A stretch of 64,000 nucleotides of DNA from Lepturacanthus savala (lineage: Eukaryota; Chordata; Actinopteri; Scombriformes; Trichiuridae), in assembly GCA_030544235.1 (NCBI GenBank), contig CM060470.1, forward strand, positions 22,756,356 to 22,820,355, read 5' to 3'. Every line of letters begins with the position of its first letter. Within the stretch, counting starts at the first letter, position 1. A program made the position numbers and the translations under genes. A model generated the notes under the pieces. It was not told the origin of the DNA, ran no database searches, and saw only the letters and a list, made by a program, of their open reading frames with translations. Of the stretch, positions 12,936-23,815 are shown in pieces.

Positions 12936-14490
12936 TACTACGTTCATCATATTTCACCATAAAGAGCAAACCTATAAGGAGGAATAGTGTTAAGTTATTC
13001 TTGCTTTTGAGATTGATGTAGTTGAAGCTTTAGCAGGAATTACTAACTTGTGGTGATAACTTATATCACCAGAGTAAATACTTCAAAATGTAATTAGCTA
13101 TTTAACACCCCATCTTCAAAGAGAATTGATGAAAGACACAGCTTGAGCCTTTGAGCAGCACATAGCTGATGGGGAGAACAGAAGGATCTTCCCATGTGAC
13201 TGATGGTGAGGATATGCAGCAGCTTGAGGCGTATCTGTCACTACTGATGACCTCCTGGTTCCTAATTATACAATCACATTGTTTACATCCTCACTGTGTC
13301 ACCTGTTGATCCCTGGCTCACTGCTCTGTCTAATACAATACAGAATACTGCAGAATATAGAATAGTATCCCTGTTGCCAATGTAGTGTGTGCCAGATAGG
13401 AAAATAATTGCATCTCTGTATGGTCTGGCTCAATCTGTTGCATTTGTAAAATGGTAGTACGAAAGAGGGGGGCATCATTCAGTAAATATACCGTATGTCC
13501 TTCATACATTCATCCAGACACTGTAATTGTATTGCTTTTATGTTTTGATTATGATTGTTTAGATCATTTATGATTGATTATGATGATTGATTTGCAATAA
13601 GGTGAAATATAGGATGAGATGAAGGATGCATATGTAGGATCTACATTATTCTGTTAAAGTGCTAGGTGTTGAAATGTAAGCCTGTAATGTCCATGCACGG
13701 GAGGATGCAAGTATTTCTTAAAGCGAGGAGATTTCAATTTGCTGCTCAAGATTAGGAGTGAGTCTGTGGTCCCTTTGCGGAGGGGGAAGGTCACCAACGA
13801 GAGCCTGTAGGGAGAAAAGAAATGAGCATTTCCATTTGTATCCATTCCGTCAGTGAATAAAGTAGAAGACACAAAGAAACAGGAAAACAGGAAAGCTTCA
13901 TCAGAAAGTATTTTCAGTAAAATTTTCGATAGGCCACACATATAACAATATAAGTTCAATCATGAGAGATAAATGATTGACGTAAAGATAATTGATTATT
14001 ATTAGGATGTAGTAGTGAATAGTTCTGTCAAGAAAGTCTTTGTACTTCTATGAGGATATTGTAATTGTAATTAGGAGGCATCATCCCTGAGCAGGAGGAC
14101 AATGAAGCTGAATAAGCTACAAAGACTAGGGAGTGATGGCGGGTGTCCTGTCATAAAATGTCGTACATAATATCAAGCAGTATATGACTGTGAGGACATA
14201 CTGTATGTACCTGTTTCCTTAAGCAGATGTGCAAGATCAGAAAAAAAATGTTATCTGTTAGTGTGTTGGTTACTTTTGCACACACTTCTTTGGTCAGAGC
14301 AGATACATTATAGGAACAAATAAAACAACATAAAGTCATATAAAGTTATCTCATATAATTTAATGGCCACAGCAGATGGGTTTCTCATTGTAGTTTTGTC
14401 TTCTAACTGCATCTATTACAATAATAGTGCTGAACATTCAGTGTGCCAAGTAGATGTCCTAAAAAAAGTAATTTCTCATTTGTGGATGTG
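12936..14490 (+). other. Unique intronic sequence
   Basis: AT-rich intron with no feature I can support. A gatt-rich patch at 13545-13600 is low complexity. Confidence 0.5.
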
Positions 14491-14496
14491 TATACA

Positions 14497-14503
<7 letters not shown>

Positions 14504-14559
<56 letters not shown>
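14504..14559. repeat. (CA)28 microsatellite
   Basis: A pure AC/CA run of 56 bp, preceded by imperfect repeats from about 14493 and followed by (CT)4. It is an intronic tract and a likely length-polymorphic locus. Confidence 0.97.
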
Positions 14560-14562
<3 letters not shown>

Positions 14563-14880
14563 CTCTCTTTCATGCTCTGATGACACCAGCTCCTGGTCAT
14601 TGCGTCCTCCTGTGTCTTATCATACATTACAACTGATATAATGGGGTGTTAGGCTTTAATAGAGCTCAGGAATAAGTATTAGGTTTGATATAACGTGCTC
14701 AAGCAAGAGAAGAATAGTGCTGCTAGAGCTGGAGAGTGAGAACCCACCGAGCATGCTGTAAGAAATGATTAATACACTCTTTGAAGTCTTACTGCCAAAA
14801 CACCTAGCAGAAATAATCCGTTTACAATGGCTCTTATGTGTATGCCTCTGTGTGTGTGTCTGTGTGTGTGTGCTTCCCAG

Positions 14881-14982
14881 TTGAGTTCAAAAAACTGGAC
14901 CTTGCCTCTTTGGAGTCTGTCCGTCAGTTCGTCCAGAGTTTCAAGGAACACGACCTGCCGCTCAACATTTTGGTTAATAATG
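14881..14982 (+). CDS. dhrsx: DHRSX-like SDR, exon B
   Basis: A 102-bp exon with phase 1 at both ends. With the G carried from exon A it encodes VEFKKLDLASLESVRQFVQS and then FKEHDLPLNILVNN. 'LDLAS' is the SDR motif that contacts the adenine ring. 'ILVNN' plus the Ala-Gly that begins exon C forms the family's conserved NNAG motif, which stabilises the central sheet. The acceptor is cttcccag, directly preceded by a (TG)-rich tract (14851-14872). The donor is gtgagtg. The exon is a multiple of three with equal phases, so its loss would not shift the frame. Confidence 0.93.
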
Positions 14983-15578
14983 GTGAGTGACGTGTACATG
15001 TAAAGAAAGTTGTCTGTCTATTTTGTGAGGAGTACACACCATTGCACAGCTTACATGCAGACAGGTGCTGTCAAACGCAGGCATAACGTGAAAGAATTAA
15101 ACTCTTCTTTATTCCCACTCAAAAATCCTTCACACTGTTTCTGTAAGCAGTGGAGGTGCTTTAACAAGCTGGATCATCATTTAGAGGATATATCACATAT
15201 TTTTTTAGTCTATCTAGTTTATTTGATAAGAAAAGTATGTGAGGTCTACCAGAGGATTTGTGGTAACATCATACTATTAGTATTAAGTTAAATGATTTTG
15301 ACAGATGTGTACTTACTCTACAAAGACAACCTGCCAGTCAAAGTTTCTATGTGAATATTATAGTCACACCATTGAGGTAAAAAAAAAAAAAATCACCAAG
15401 TACTGTACTGCAGTTAAATTGCACATTTTAGAGAAGAAAATACAAATGCAGTATTGTTACCTGACCCTTTTTGCTATGTATGTGCATTTTAATGCAAGAA
15501 GCACATTAGACCTACAAATTTAGACAAATTGAATTGTGTAGTTGTGTGCATGAAATGTCTGTGTGTTTGTGTATCAAG
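14983..15578 (+). other. DHRSX intron, 596 bp
   Basis: GT-AG intron between exons B and C. It contains a short A-run near 15380 and nothing else recognisable. Confidence 0.85.
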
Positions 15579-15786
15579 CGGGTGTCATGCTGGTTCCGGA
15601 AGGCCGTACTGAAGATGGATTTGAGCAGCACTTTGGCGTGAACTACCTGGGCCACTTCCTGCTGACCTGGCTGCTCCTGGGCAAGCTGAAAAACAGCGGG
15701 AAGTCTGGTGACTTCTCCCGGGTGGTCAACGTCTCCTCCTCTGCTCACTGCATCGGCGATATCAGACTCAATGACTTGAATAGCTG
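15579..15786 (+). CDS. dhrsx: DHRSX-like SDR, exon C (NNAG, catalytic Ser)
   Basis: A 208-bp exon, entered in phase 1 and left in phase 2. It begins AGVMLVPEGRTEDGFEQHFG and continues VNYLGHFLLTWLLLGKL. The GFEQHFGVNYLGHFLLT segment is nearly identical to vertebrate DHRSX and also matches the retinol-dehydrogenase-like SDR group. 'RVVNVSSSAH' carries the catalytic serine on the strand before the active-site tyrosine helix. NDLNS precedes the split Trp/Cys codon at the junction. Acceptor atcaag, donor gtaggt. If the intron is read through, a stop (TAG) follows at once. Confidence 0.95.
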
Positions 15787-16729
15787 GTAGGTTGGCAAAC
15801 CCATACACAGTATATGTAGATATCAAAGGAAGTTTCCTTCTAACAAAAAAAATAATACCTGTGAAATAATGGCTTCATACAGCTTCAAAACAGGACTAAA
15901 CATATTAAATAAACTGAACTTTAGCAGTCACAAGTTTAGCTGATAACTGGACTATTGTTAAAAGGGCACTAAATCAGTCCTTTACTGTTTCAAGCTCCAG
16001 CCTGTCACAGTCACCTGCTCCTTCTGTGCTGGCATCACAATTAGTTTCTGTTGGCATTAGTGAGCAATCGTTGGCTCAGTAGTCCCAGTGAACAGCACTG
16101 CTGTCCACAAGCATTAGCCGCCTGAACACCTTCATTGTGCTGTTACATCACCTGAAGAAGAGAAGGGGAACAGTTCTTAAATGTTATATTTATATTCATG
16201 AAGAAATGTATTGTAAAGTTCTGGAGAAGGGTTTCATTATTCCAACAGGAATCTTGTTTCTGTATCAAGATGATGGGTTCGATTTATTTAGATGTGATGT
16301 GCTGTTGAGTGGCTGGTGAACGTGAACATTTATCTGTCAGTGTTCCCCTTTTAAAAAGTTAATATCTCACCCTGATTAGATGTCAAACCACTGACACATA
16401 CAGAATGGGAGAATAATAGCAGCAGCTAATTAGACCTGTCGTGTGGCCATTAGATTAGTTTTATTTCTCTTTTGGGGTTTAGCACCTGACCATCAGACAT
16501 GTGAGTGTTCTGGAGAATATGTCATTTGTCTAAATCCAACAGTTGATGCAATAATCAACATGCCATTTCAGTAATTATCAGGTAATAATTAAATTATTTG
16601 CAGCTTGAAAATATATTTCTAGTGTAAAAAGAACTTGAAAAACTGACAAAAACTTTTTGTCATTGTGTTCAAACAGACACATTTCATTGTCATTGTTATG
16701 AAAGCCTCACTCTGTTTCTTTCTCTTCAG
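15787..16729 (+). other. DHRSX intron, 943 bp
   Basis: GT-AG intron ending in a good polypyrimidine tract, tctgtttctttctcttcag. No feature was recognised inside. Confidence 0.85.
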
Positions 16730-16937
16730 TGAGTGTTATTCAGCTCACAGAGCTTATTGTAACAGTAAGCTGGCCCAGCTGTTATTTAGCTCCCACCTCC
16801 ACCAAGAGCTGCAGCGCGGAGGTTTCCCAGTGTGTTCGTGTGCCGTGGATCCTGGCATGGTGGATACCACTCTCTACCGACATCTGTGGACGCCCCTCCG
16901 CCTGGCACAGGGTGCTGTTGCTCGTCTGCTTTTCAGG
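16730..16937 (+). CDS. dhrsx: DHRSX-like SDR, exon D (YxxxK active site)
   Basis: A 208-bp exon, entered in phase 2 and left in phase 0. It encodes ECYSAHRAYCNSKLAQLLFS after the split codon. Tyr and Lys in YCNSK are the SDR catalytic YxxxK pair: Tyr is the general acid/base and Lys binds the nicotinamide ribose. Further on, CAVDPGMVDTTLYRH is the DHRSX 'V(V/A)DPG' motif that closes the cofactor pocket. The end, RLAQGAVARLLFR, matches the membrane-associated helix region before 'TP(D/A)EGA'. Donor is gtaatt at 16938. Confidence 0.95.
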
Positions 16938-17115
16938 GTAATTAATACATCACACTGATAGGGTTGTTTTTTCACATTGAAACCAAGCTTGATTTCTATA
17001 ATACTGGAAAACAGCAAAGATCCTGGTGTTAACATCTATCCCGAGTGACCCAAGCACAAGTAGGCAGTACTAATACCAGGTGTGTACGTGCCCAAGACAG
17101 AGGACACTTTAAGAT

Positions 17116-18046
17116 TAGAGATGCACCAAACTGAAAATTTGTGGCCAAAGCCGAATAGGATAAAAAAGCTTGGCCGAATACAGAATATTGAATATCAAAT
17201 GCGGTTACGTTTTCACTTTTTTTTAAATATTGCATAAATAGTCTAGAATACATTTTAGACAGGTTTTCAAAGAAACATCTCTGGGAAGTACACACTCAAT
17301 AGGAGAATACGCTGCAAACATAGAAATGATGCAAAACTAAAAACCACACACACACAAAACAAATGCAACAAAAACATGTTGCAGGAGAACCACAAACCAG
17401 TTAAACAACCGAAACTGCAAATTCACTCCACAGTCCATTCCAGTTGCACAAAAATGTTTGCACATCACAGTCCGTTTCCATTGCCAAGGAAACATGACGC
17501 TGTTTGGACTCGAGTGGAAAAAAAAGATGTGTTATTGCGAACCATAGAGATTAAACACAAAACAAAAGCGATCATTTTCACAAAGGGTTCGATATCAGTC
17601 GCCAGTGGTGACTACTTTAGACTCTTTGGTGGTGAATGAACTGACACACTGAAGGATTCATGATACCAGGTGGAGCAGATCAGAGTTAAAAATGATTGCT
17701 TTTGATTCATTTTAAGCTCTTCAGTTCGTATTAACACGTTTTTTTCCTGAATAGCGCAGGGCGCAACCGAGTAGAACGTCTTGTTTCCTTGGCAACAGAA
17801 ATGGATCGCGGTTTGGTCTATGACACGCTGCTGTTTTTTGTTGTGAATCTGTTTGTTTTGGCGGTGTCCTATTCTGTGACCAGCTTTCCTTTTAGCTGCT
17901 GCACCATCTCTCTCTCTCTCCACATGTTGTGCGTCACAAGCCGCTATTCACCCTCGCTTTTAACTCACAAACCAAAGAACGACGATTGCGTTATTTGCAA
18001 TATTTAGCCGAATATATTCGGTTACTGAATATCCGGTGCATCCTTA
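17116..18046. mobile_element. Foldback hAT-like non-autonomous element
   Basis: The ends are inverted: tagagatgcacc on the left (17116-17127) and ggtgcatcctta on the right (18035-18046). Both are followed inward by 'gccgaata' motifs. The flanks carry an 8-bp target duplication with one mismatch, tttaagat (17108-17115) and tttgagat (18047-18054). An 8-bp duplication is the hallmark of hAT transposases. The interior forms a long hairpin: about 17470-17581 pairs with about 17687-17804, for example 'attgccaaggaaaca' against 'tgtttccttggcaac'. There is no transposase, so it must have been moved in trans. Confidence 0.8.
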
Positions 18047-18639
18047 TTTGAGATCCGTTCTTCTCACAGTCCTTCCTCTCATATACACAGCCCGTCTACA
18101 TCACCAAAAATAGAAGTGCTACTAAAACTCAAGGGAGGTGGTTCACTCTGTTATATTTTAAAACACACTTCTTGCAAACTGTAGCTCAAAGCGCTGGCCA
18201 CAGGCTGCTGTTAATGTCCCTGAGATTTAATGGAAGGAGACGTGTGTGCATGTTTTGAGAACAAAGCGCATTGTCACAGGCGTTTGCCTGCAAGCACAAC
18301 CTCTGGGATGCTGCTGCCCCACATACGCAAATACGTTAATCACGCGAACTCATACACGCAGTCGTTAGCATACACACACGCACACACCCGTACACAAAAA
18401 CACAGTGAAGCACAAACTGCGTTTCTCACCTGTTACAACACCTTTAATTTCCAGCTGGAATATTTAAATTCATGCCGAGCCAAAGGCTAGAAGATAGACA
18501 GGTGGATGCTGAGTAGATGGGTAGAAAACAGCAGCAGTGAAGGAGGAGGATTGGAATTAAATAATAACTGAAGCCTGAATATTAATAAACCAAAATATGT
18601 AATATATTGATACAGTAAAGTATAAATACATGTAGAGTA

Positions 18640-19800
18640 GATATAAAAAGTGTACAGACATCTCTTAAAATGCCAGGTTTTCCACTTTTAATGTGACCTA
18701 TAACTTGTACAACACATATGAAAAAACAACTGACATCTTTAATGAAGGATAACAAACTTAAAATAACCTGGTGGTATACATATACACACCCTTAAAATAA
18801 TAATTTGATGCAGCACCTTTGGTTTTTATTACACCACTCAGTCTTCTTGGGGTAGGAGTCTATCAGCATGCCACATCTTGATGTGGCAATATTTGGCTAT
18901 TCATCTTTGCAAAACTGCTCCAAACCTGACAGATGTGGAGGGTATCTGCTGTGCACAGCCCTCTTCAGATCACCCCACAGATCTTGGATCAGATTCAGGT
19001 CTGGACTCTGGCTGGGCCATTCCGAAACCATAATCTTACTCTGGTGAAGCCATTCTTTTGTTGAGTTTGGATGTGTGCTTTAGGTCATTGTCATGCTGAA
19101 AGATGAAGTTCCTCTTCATCTTCAGCTTTCTAAATGAAGGCTGATGGTTTTGTACCAATACTAACTGGTATTTGGAACTGTTTAGAATTATCTCCACACT
19201 GACTAAGGCCCCAGTTCCTGCAGCTCCTTCAACGTTGCCTCTTGCCAGCCTCCTTGGCCAGTTTTCTTCTTTTCATATCATCAGTTTTGGACGGACGTCC
19301 TGTTCTTGGTAATGTCACTAAGGTCGCTTCTTGGTAAGGTCTGTCTGTCTTCACTGTGTTTGATGGTGTATTAAATTTCTTGGAAATTCTTTTGTATCCT
19401 TCACCTGACTGATACCTTGAACAATGAGATCCCTCTGATGTGCTGGAAGCTCTATGTGGACCATGGCTTGTGTTGGAAGATGTGGCTACAACAAAGTCAG
19501 GAAAAGCCACTAGAACAGCTGAACATTATTTGGGGTTAATCAGAGGCAAATGGCGACAGCTGTGTAATGATTCCAATTTAACATGAGTTTGAACGTAATA
19601 GGTTTAATCCCCAGTTATAAGAGGGTGTGCACACCTGTGCAACCTCATCTCAGTTGTTTATTTTTACTGTTTGTTTTACAATTGTTATAGGTCACATTAA
19701 ATGGGGAACAAGTTGTAAAATTATTATTCTCCTAACCCTAACCCTTTTTTTTACATCACAAAAATCTGGCATTTTAACAGGGATGTGTAGACTATCCATA
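18640..19800 (-). mobile_element. Internally deleted Tc1-like transposon
   Basis: The terminal inverted repeats are gatataaaaagtgtac... with 'ttaaaatgccagg' (about 18640-18678), and the inverse 'ctggcattttaacaggg' with gtgtagactatcc (about 19766-19797). Between them lie the two ends of a Tc1-type transposase on the minus strand, joined near 19213-19218. The middle, including most of the catalytic domain, is missing. The element is antisense to DHRSX. Confidence 0.85.
18815..19464 (-). pseudogene. Tc1-like transposase, deleted and frameshifted
   Basis: The minus-strand N-terminal part starts at the ATG at 19464-19462 and shows 'RYQSGEGYKRISKKFNTPSN' and 'VTLPRTGRPSKTDD', a paired-like helix-turn-helix followed by the GRPR-like hook. 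Reaching both parts needs at least one frameshift. After the deletion the C-terminus resumes near 19200. It shows the antisense of NSSKYQ, of 'QHDNDLKHTSKLNKRMASPE'-type sequence (19020-19110), and of 'DLWGDLKRAVHSRYPPHL' (about 18930-18985). The central DDE region is absent, so it is inactive. Confidence 0.8.
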
Positions 19801-20449
19801 CAGGTATGTAGCATGTTTGTATGTTATAAGACTGTGAGTGTCACAGTCACTCAAACTGTGAGTTCACATCATGAAAACATGCAAGCCAACATCATCGTCA
19901 CTTCACACACACTTACACCCATTCATACAAAAAAGTGACTGATTAATAAGTGAACTTAATTGAAAACATAAACTATGTGTTTATGAAAAATACTAGAGTG
20001 ATTTAAACAGTACATGGCCAGGTGCAGGAGATTAAAAAATGTTCACATGCTGCATTGTTTTCTGAACAGACAAAGAGCAAAGTGAAATTTCTTTTCTGAC
20101 ATTCCTTAAAAATTCAATGCATTCAGGAAACAAAATCAGTATTTGGAGGAACTGGTGTATTTAGTGATTATTGTTTTTAAAAAAAACTGCAGTATTCTTA
20201 GCAGGTAAAGTATTGAACAGAGCAACAGGTGAGGTGTGAGTTGAGTTGCTTGTTGTCATGGAACCTTTTTTTTAACATAAAACCCCTCTATGTGTGAACA
20301 GACCTTTAAACTGTAGACAGCAAAAATGAATAATAAAGTTGTGTTTCCTTGTGTCTTTGCTCAAACCGAAAAATGTTTCCCTGTGAGCAAAATGATAATT
20401 AATTCAGAAGAACAATTAAATTCATGTTTGGGAAATATTGTGGAGCACC

Positions 20450-20505
20450 ACACACACACACAACCACACAGACATACCCACACCACACACACACCACACA
20501 CACGC
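20450..20505. repeat. Imperfect (CA)n tract
   Basis: Interrupted CA repeats with CACGCG near the end; low-complexity intron sequence. Confidence 0.9.
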
Positions 20506-20886
20506 GCAATGTTACTCACACAAAGTAAGCAAGTGTGGTGTTGACGCTCCTAGGATGTGACCCCCTCCACCGCTGTGAAACCTGCTCCTGGTCTCACAGC
20601 TGACACTGAGATCATTGTTGTACTTCATGAACACTACCACTCACGTACATTTATCCAGACACACACGCACACACACCCTGAGCCTTGACTAACACTAACC
20701 TACAGTGACACCATGCTCCCTCTGGCATTCACGCACACTCAGATACATTCTTTGTTTTTTCTGCACTTGTTCAACTTATCATCCTGCAGACACTTAAGAT
20801 CTTTTTGATGTTTTGTATCTTTGGTATTCCTTCTTTTTTAATTTAGATATCTATGTATGTGTATGTGTTTTCATGTATTTCCCTAG

Positions 20887-21066
20887 ACTCCTGCAGAGGG
20901 CGCTGCCACTGTGCTGTACGCTGCGCTGTCTCCGACCCTGGAGGGCGGCTGTGGAGAAGGCTACTGGGCCAATGGGCGCAGGGAGATGACAATACCACTG
21001 ACCTTTGACCACCAGCTGCAGCTGAGCCTATGGGAAGCCAGCCGCAGTTTCCTGCTTCTGCAGTAG
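20887..21066 (+). CDS. dhrsx: DHRSX-like SDR, terminal coding exon
   Basis: 180 bp in phase 0, ending with TAG at 21064-21066. It begins TPAEGAATVLYAALSPTLEG, the DHRSX/RDH C-terminal signature (TPxEGA, then the YAA(V/L)(T/S)PELEG-like strand). It then reads GCGEGYWANGRREM and ends WEASRSFLLLQ. The tail is shorter than in the human protein, which by recollection runs several residues further. Acceptor is tttccctag. The five exons in the window give about 255 codons (767 coding bases including the stop), roughly the C-terminal three quarters of a ~330-residue protein. Confidence 0.94.
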   Translation, partial: TPAEGAATVLYAALSPTLEGGCGEGYWANGRREMTIPLTFDHQLQLSLWEASRSFLLLQ

Positions 21067-21385
21067 CACGGGACTAAAGGACGGCTAACTGGGTTAAAAC
21101 CCGGATGAAAAGATCAGACCCTTAACTCGGGCTAACCAGCCACATTCTCCCTTTTTTTTTGTCCATCTCCTTTTCTCCATTCAAACCTCACATCGAGGTT
21201 TTTGTAATGATTGATTGATTTGACAATCTCACAATCCACCGCTGGACTGTGATTTGTGATTTTGGGGAGTGAAGTCCCTGTTTTTTGTTCCAGACCCGCC
21301 AAAGAAGGGCTACAGGGGATGGAAGATGTTTTTTTTTTTGTTGTTGTTGTTTTCTTTTGTTTTTTCACTGTGAGCAAGCAAACGT

Positions 21386-21390
<5 letters not shown>

Positions 21391-21438
<48 letters not shown>
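21391..21438. repeat. (CA)24 microsatellite in the 3' UTR region
   Basis: Pure 48-bp CA run about 325 bp after the DHRSX stop codon, preceded by a T/G-rich low-complexity stretch (21327-21365). Confidence 0.97.
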
Positions 21439-21440
<2 letters not shown>

Positions 21441-22983
21441 CATACACACTCTAGGGTTGTGCCAAAATGTAATTTCGCTGCCATAGATACTGATCCTTTC
21501 AATTATAACTTGGATATCAGTTGTCATCCATCTCTGATATAGTGGAGTGTTTTCCCTGATCATAGCTAACCACAGATGTCTGACCAGAGAAATTACTCTG
21601 ATGTGATCAAAAACCTGCCTCACTCTGCCTTAACGTCGTTAAGTCTGGCTTTTAGAGTTTTTCTTTGTTCCACAGTGAACCAGATGCTGTTTCGCAGGCT
21701 TTTACGTCTAAAAATAACATCATCCTAGAGAAACATTTCGAAATGCTTCTTGGGCAAGAAAGATTTGAATTCAAAAGCAGATTTTTGATGCATCAGACAT
21801 TGGTCAATCCCTAGTGCACAGGTGGACACACACACACAACACACAAACACAACACACAGTCAATGAAAATGATGTGATTTTTTTTCAAACCTGAAGCCGC
21901 CTTGCTGTGGCGAGGGAATGTGATGTCATCAGGATGTTTTGACACATCACAGTGATCTCTCAGATCTCAGATCTCGGGCGTTGGCGACCCCTGTTTTACT
22001 GGGAGCACTTTATTTTTTTTGGTACCTTCATGCGCTTTTACTGATAACTTCTGTTTCCTCTTGTCAACTCCTGGTAGTTGTACAATGAACTGTGTCTTGA
22101 AAAGTCAAATCTTGTTGTACTCATGAAGACGCCGAGAGAACATCACCAACTCCTCTTTCCTCCGTCTCTTTCCACCAGTCGGGAACCAAACAAAAGACGT
22201 TTCTAAGGCCTGAAGGGGGGTTTGTGGAGAGTTTATCACAAAGTCTGGCCAGATTTCAAGTAATCCCCTCTGTAGACCCACGAGTCATGAGACATTTGGT
22301 TTTGTTCTGGGGAATTTTCTTGCTAAAACCAGGATTTCCAGACATTCCTGTTTGCTTTTGTTCGTCTGCGGTATTTGCTCGGAAACAAAAAAGCAAAGGA
22401 GGGCGAAACACTGAACACTCTACTCTGTCCCCTTTTTCCTTTGTGATCCGTGTTAATCGGTTTTGTGATACATGTGCATGCGGTCTATGCACATGCGTTC
22501 ACATTTAGCTTGTGTTATAGACCCAATTCATGCTGATGGATAGCACAACAATGGAGCAGAGACGGAAAGGAGAAAGAGAGGGAAAGCAGTATTATTTCTA
22601 TTTTCCAGTATCACAGGCTGTGATTGGTTCCCTATTGCTGCTGCTGCTCTCACTTCTTCATTTGGCGCTGCTCCCAGTGCATTGTGGGATTGAGATTTCC
22701 CAGTGGTAAGAATCAAAACTCCATCTGCTGAGCTGACACACACACTCGTTCAGAAGCATCGGAGGCAGTATATCCCAGCGCGGGCTTATCTAAACAAGCA
22801 CACAGCAGATAAACACGTCTGTTGCTCATGCAGGAAAACATGCACACACACACACACCCACACACACACACAAATGTCTCATCATAATACCATCGCCACT
22901 GTGATTAACCATTTTTGCTGTGATGAAAAGTTTTATCTCTAAACCCCCAAAACCTCCACTAAAATCCCTTCCCAACAAGTCAT

Positions 22984-22985
<2 letters not shown>

Positions 22986-23028
<43 letters not shown>
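22986..23028. repeat. (TG)n microsatellite
   Basis: Pure GT run of about 43 bp. A shorter, interrupted CA tract on the same strand lies at 22840-22873. Confidence 0.96.
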
Positions 23029-23033
<5 letters not shown>

Positions 23034-23687
23034 TAATGTTGCTTTGAATAATGCCATTAAGCACCCAGCATTCATTATTCTCTGCTGTATGTGAAGCAAT
23101 ATTATCACTGTGCTGGCTCACTCATCCAGTAGCACAGAACCAGACATTCATAGGAGGAAAAAGGAGCCCAAGAGCCTGAAATAATCTCAAGTTAGTGAAT
23201 AAGTATGAAACTGATGCCAGCCTACCAGTTACCCATATATCAGGAATTCAACATTTCTCTGTCTACACGTATAAAGTCATTGTCTGCATACATTTGTTTG
23301 AATTGTTAAATTTGAAATTGTAATTTCATTGTGGAGCAGTGTCCCATTTCAGGGGCTTGATCCACATTTTTATCAGGAGTCCAAAAGTTCAGCCTGACAG
23401 AGTGAGAGAGTGACACTCGACCCCAACTATACATGACCACGTCATATTAAGTCCCATTGCACTCTCACCGGGATACATTGGGTCGGGTCATCTTCTCTGA
23501 TCAAAGCATGCTGGGATATCGGGTGACATGACCCAGTGTATTCCAGAGTGTGCAACAGGACTTTATACAACGTATACTGATGTATAGTGGCCAACATAAT
23601 CAGTCTGAGAGTCTAGAACATGGTGTTTTTGACCATTACTCATCAACTCCTTAAATATCTATATCATGGTGTGTCCTGTGAGGCCAC

Positions 23688-23815
23688 TGGTTAAGACACA
23701 TGCAGCATAACCACAACTTTGGTTCAATTCCTGCAGGGGAATATTGTCACATGCACCTCCTAGTCTCTCTCTCCCCCTCGTTTTCTGTCTACTCTCACTT
23801 CAATAAAGGCTTCAG
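23688..23815 (+). mobile_element. tRNA-headed SINE-like repeat
   Basis: The head has an A-box-like 'ccactggttaagacaca' and a B-box-like 'ggttcaattcct' 35-40 bp later. A tail of 'ctctctctccccctcg...ttctgtctact...caataaaggc' follows. This order matches a family common in teleosts. It is not a functional tRNA: there is no acceptor-stem pairing and no anticodon loop I can fold. Confidence 0.6.

Larger units (their letters stand above)
4272..14880 (+). other. DHRSX intron, 10.6 kb
   Basis: Long GT-AG intron between exons A and B. It holds a decayed Tc1-like element (5169-6715), a G-run and GT tract near 7037-7112, a short hAT-MITE end (about 7868-7935), a fuller MITE (about 12650-12935) and a (CA)n tract at 14504-14559. 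Between 7120 and 12640 and between 12940 and 14490 I see no exon, RNA gene or recognisable repeat apart from these. Confidence 0.75.
16938..20886 (+). other. Last DHRSX intron, 3.9 kb
   Basis: GT-AG intron with acceptor ccctag. It is loaded with transposon material: a 931-bp foldback hAT-like element (17116-18046) and an internally deleted Tc1-like element (18640-19800). Imperfect (CA)n tracts lie near 18370 and 20450-20505. Confidence 0.85.
21067..23680 (+). other. Probable DHRSX 3' UTR and flank
   Basis: No further reading frame of interest follows the stop. The stretch contains (CA)24 at 21391-21438, a CA cluster at 22840-22873 and (TG)n at 22986-23028. The first canonical AATAAA I see downstream is at 23802-23807, inside a SINE-like tail; another in a good context is at 26746-26751. 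Where the mRNA really ends cannot be decided from sequence alone. Confidence 0.5.

Noticed and set aside
19731..19745. Telomere-like cctaaccctaaccct
   Set aside because: Only two and a half units, within the terminal part of a Tc1-like element; far too short for an interstitial telomere.
21132..21623. 163-codon open frame, minus strand over the DHRSX 3' UTR
   Set aside because: Spans a (CA)24 tract; the flanking residues resemble no known protein.
23688..23760. Possible tRNA gene
   Set aside because: A/B-box-like words only; no cloverleaf, and the following sequence is a SINE tail.
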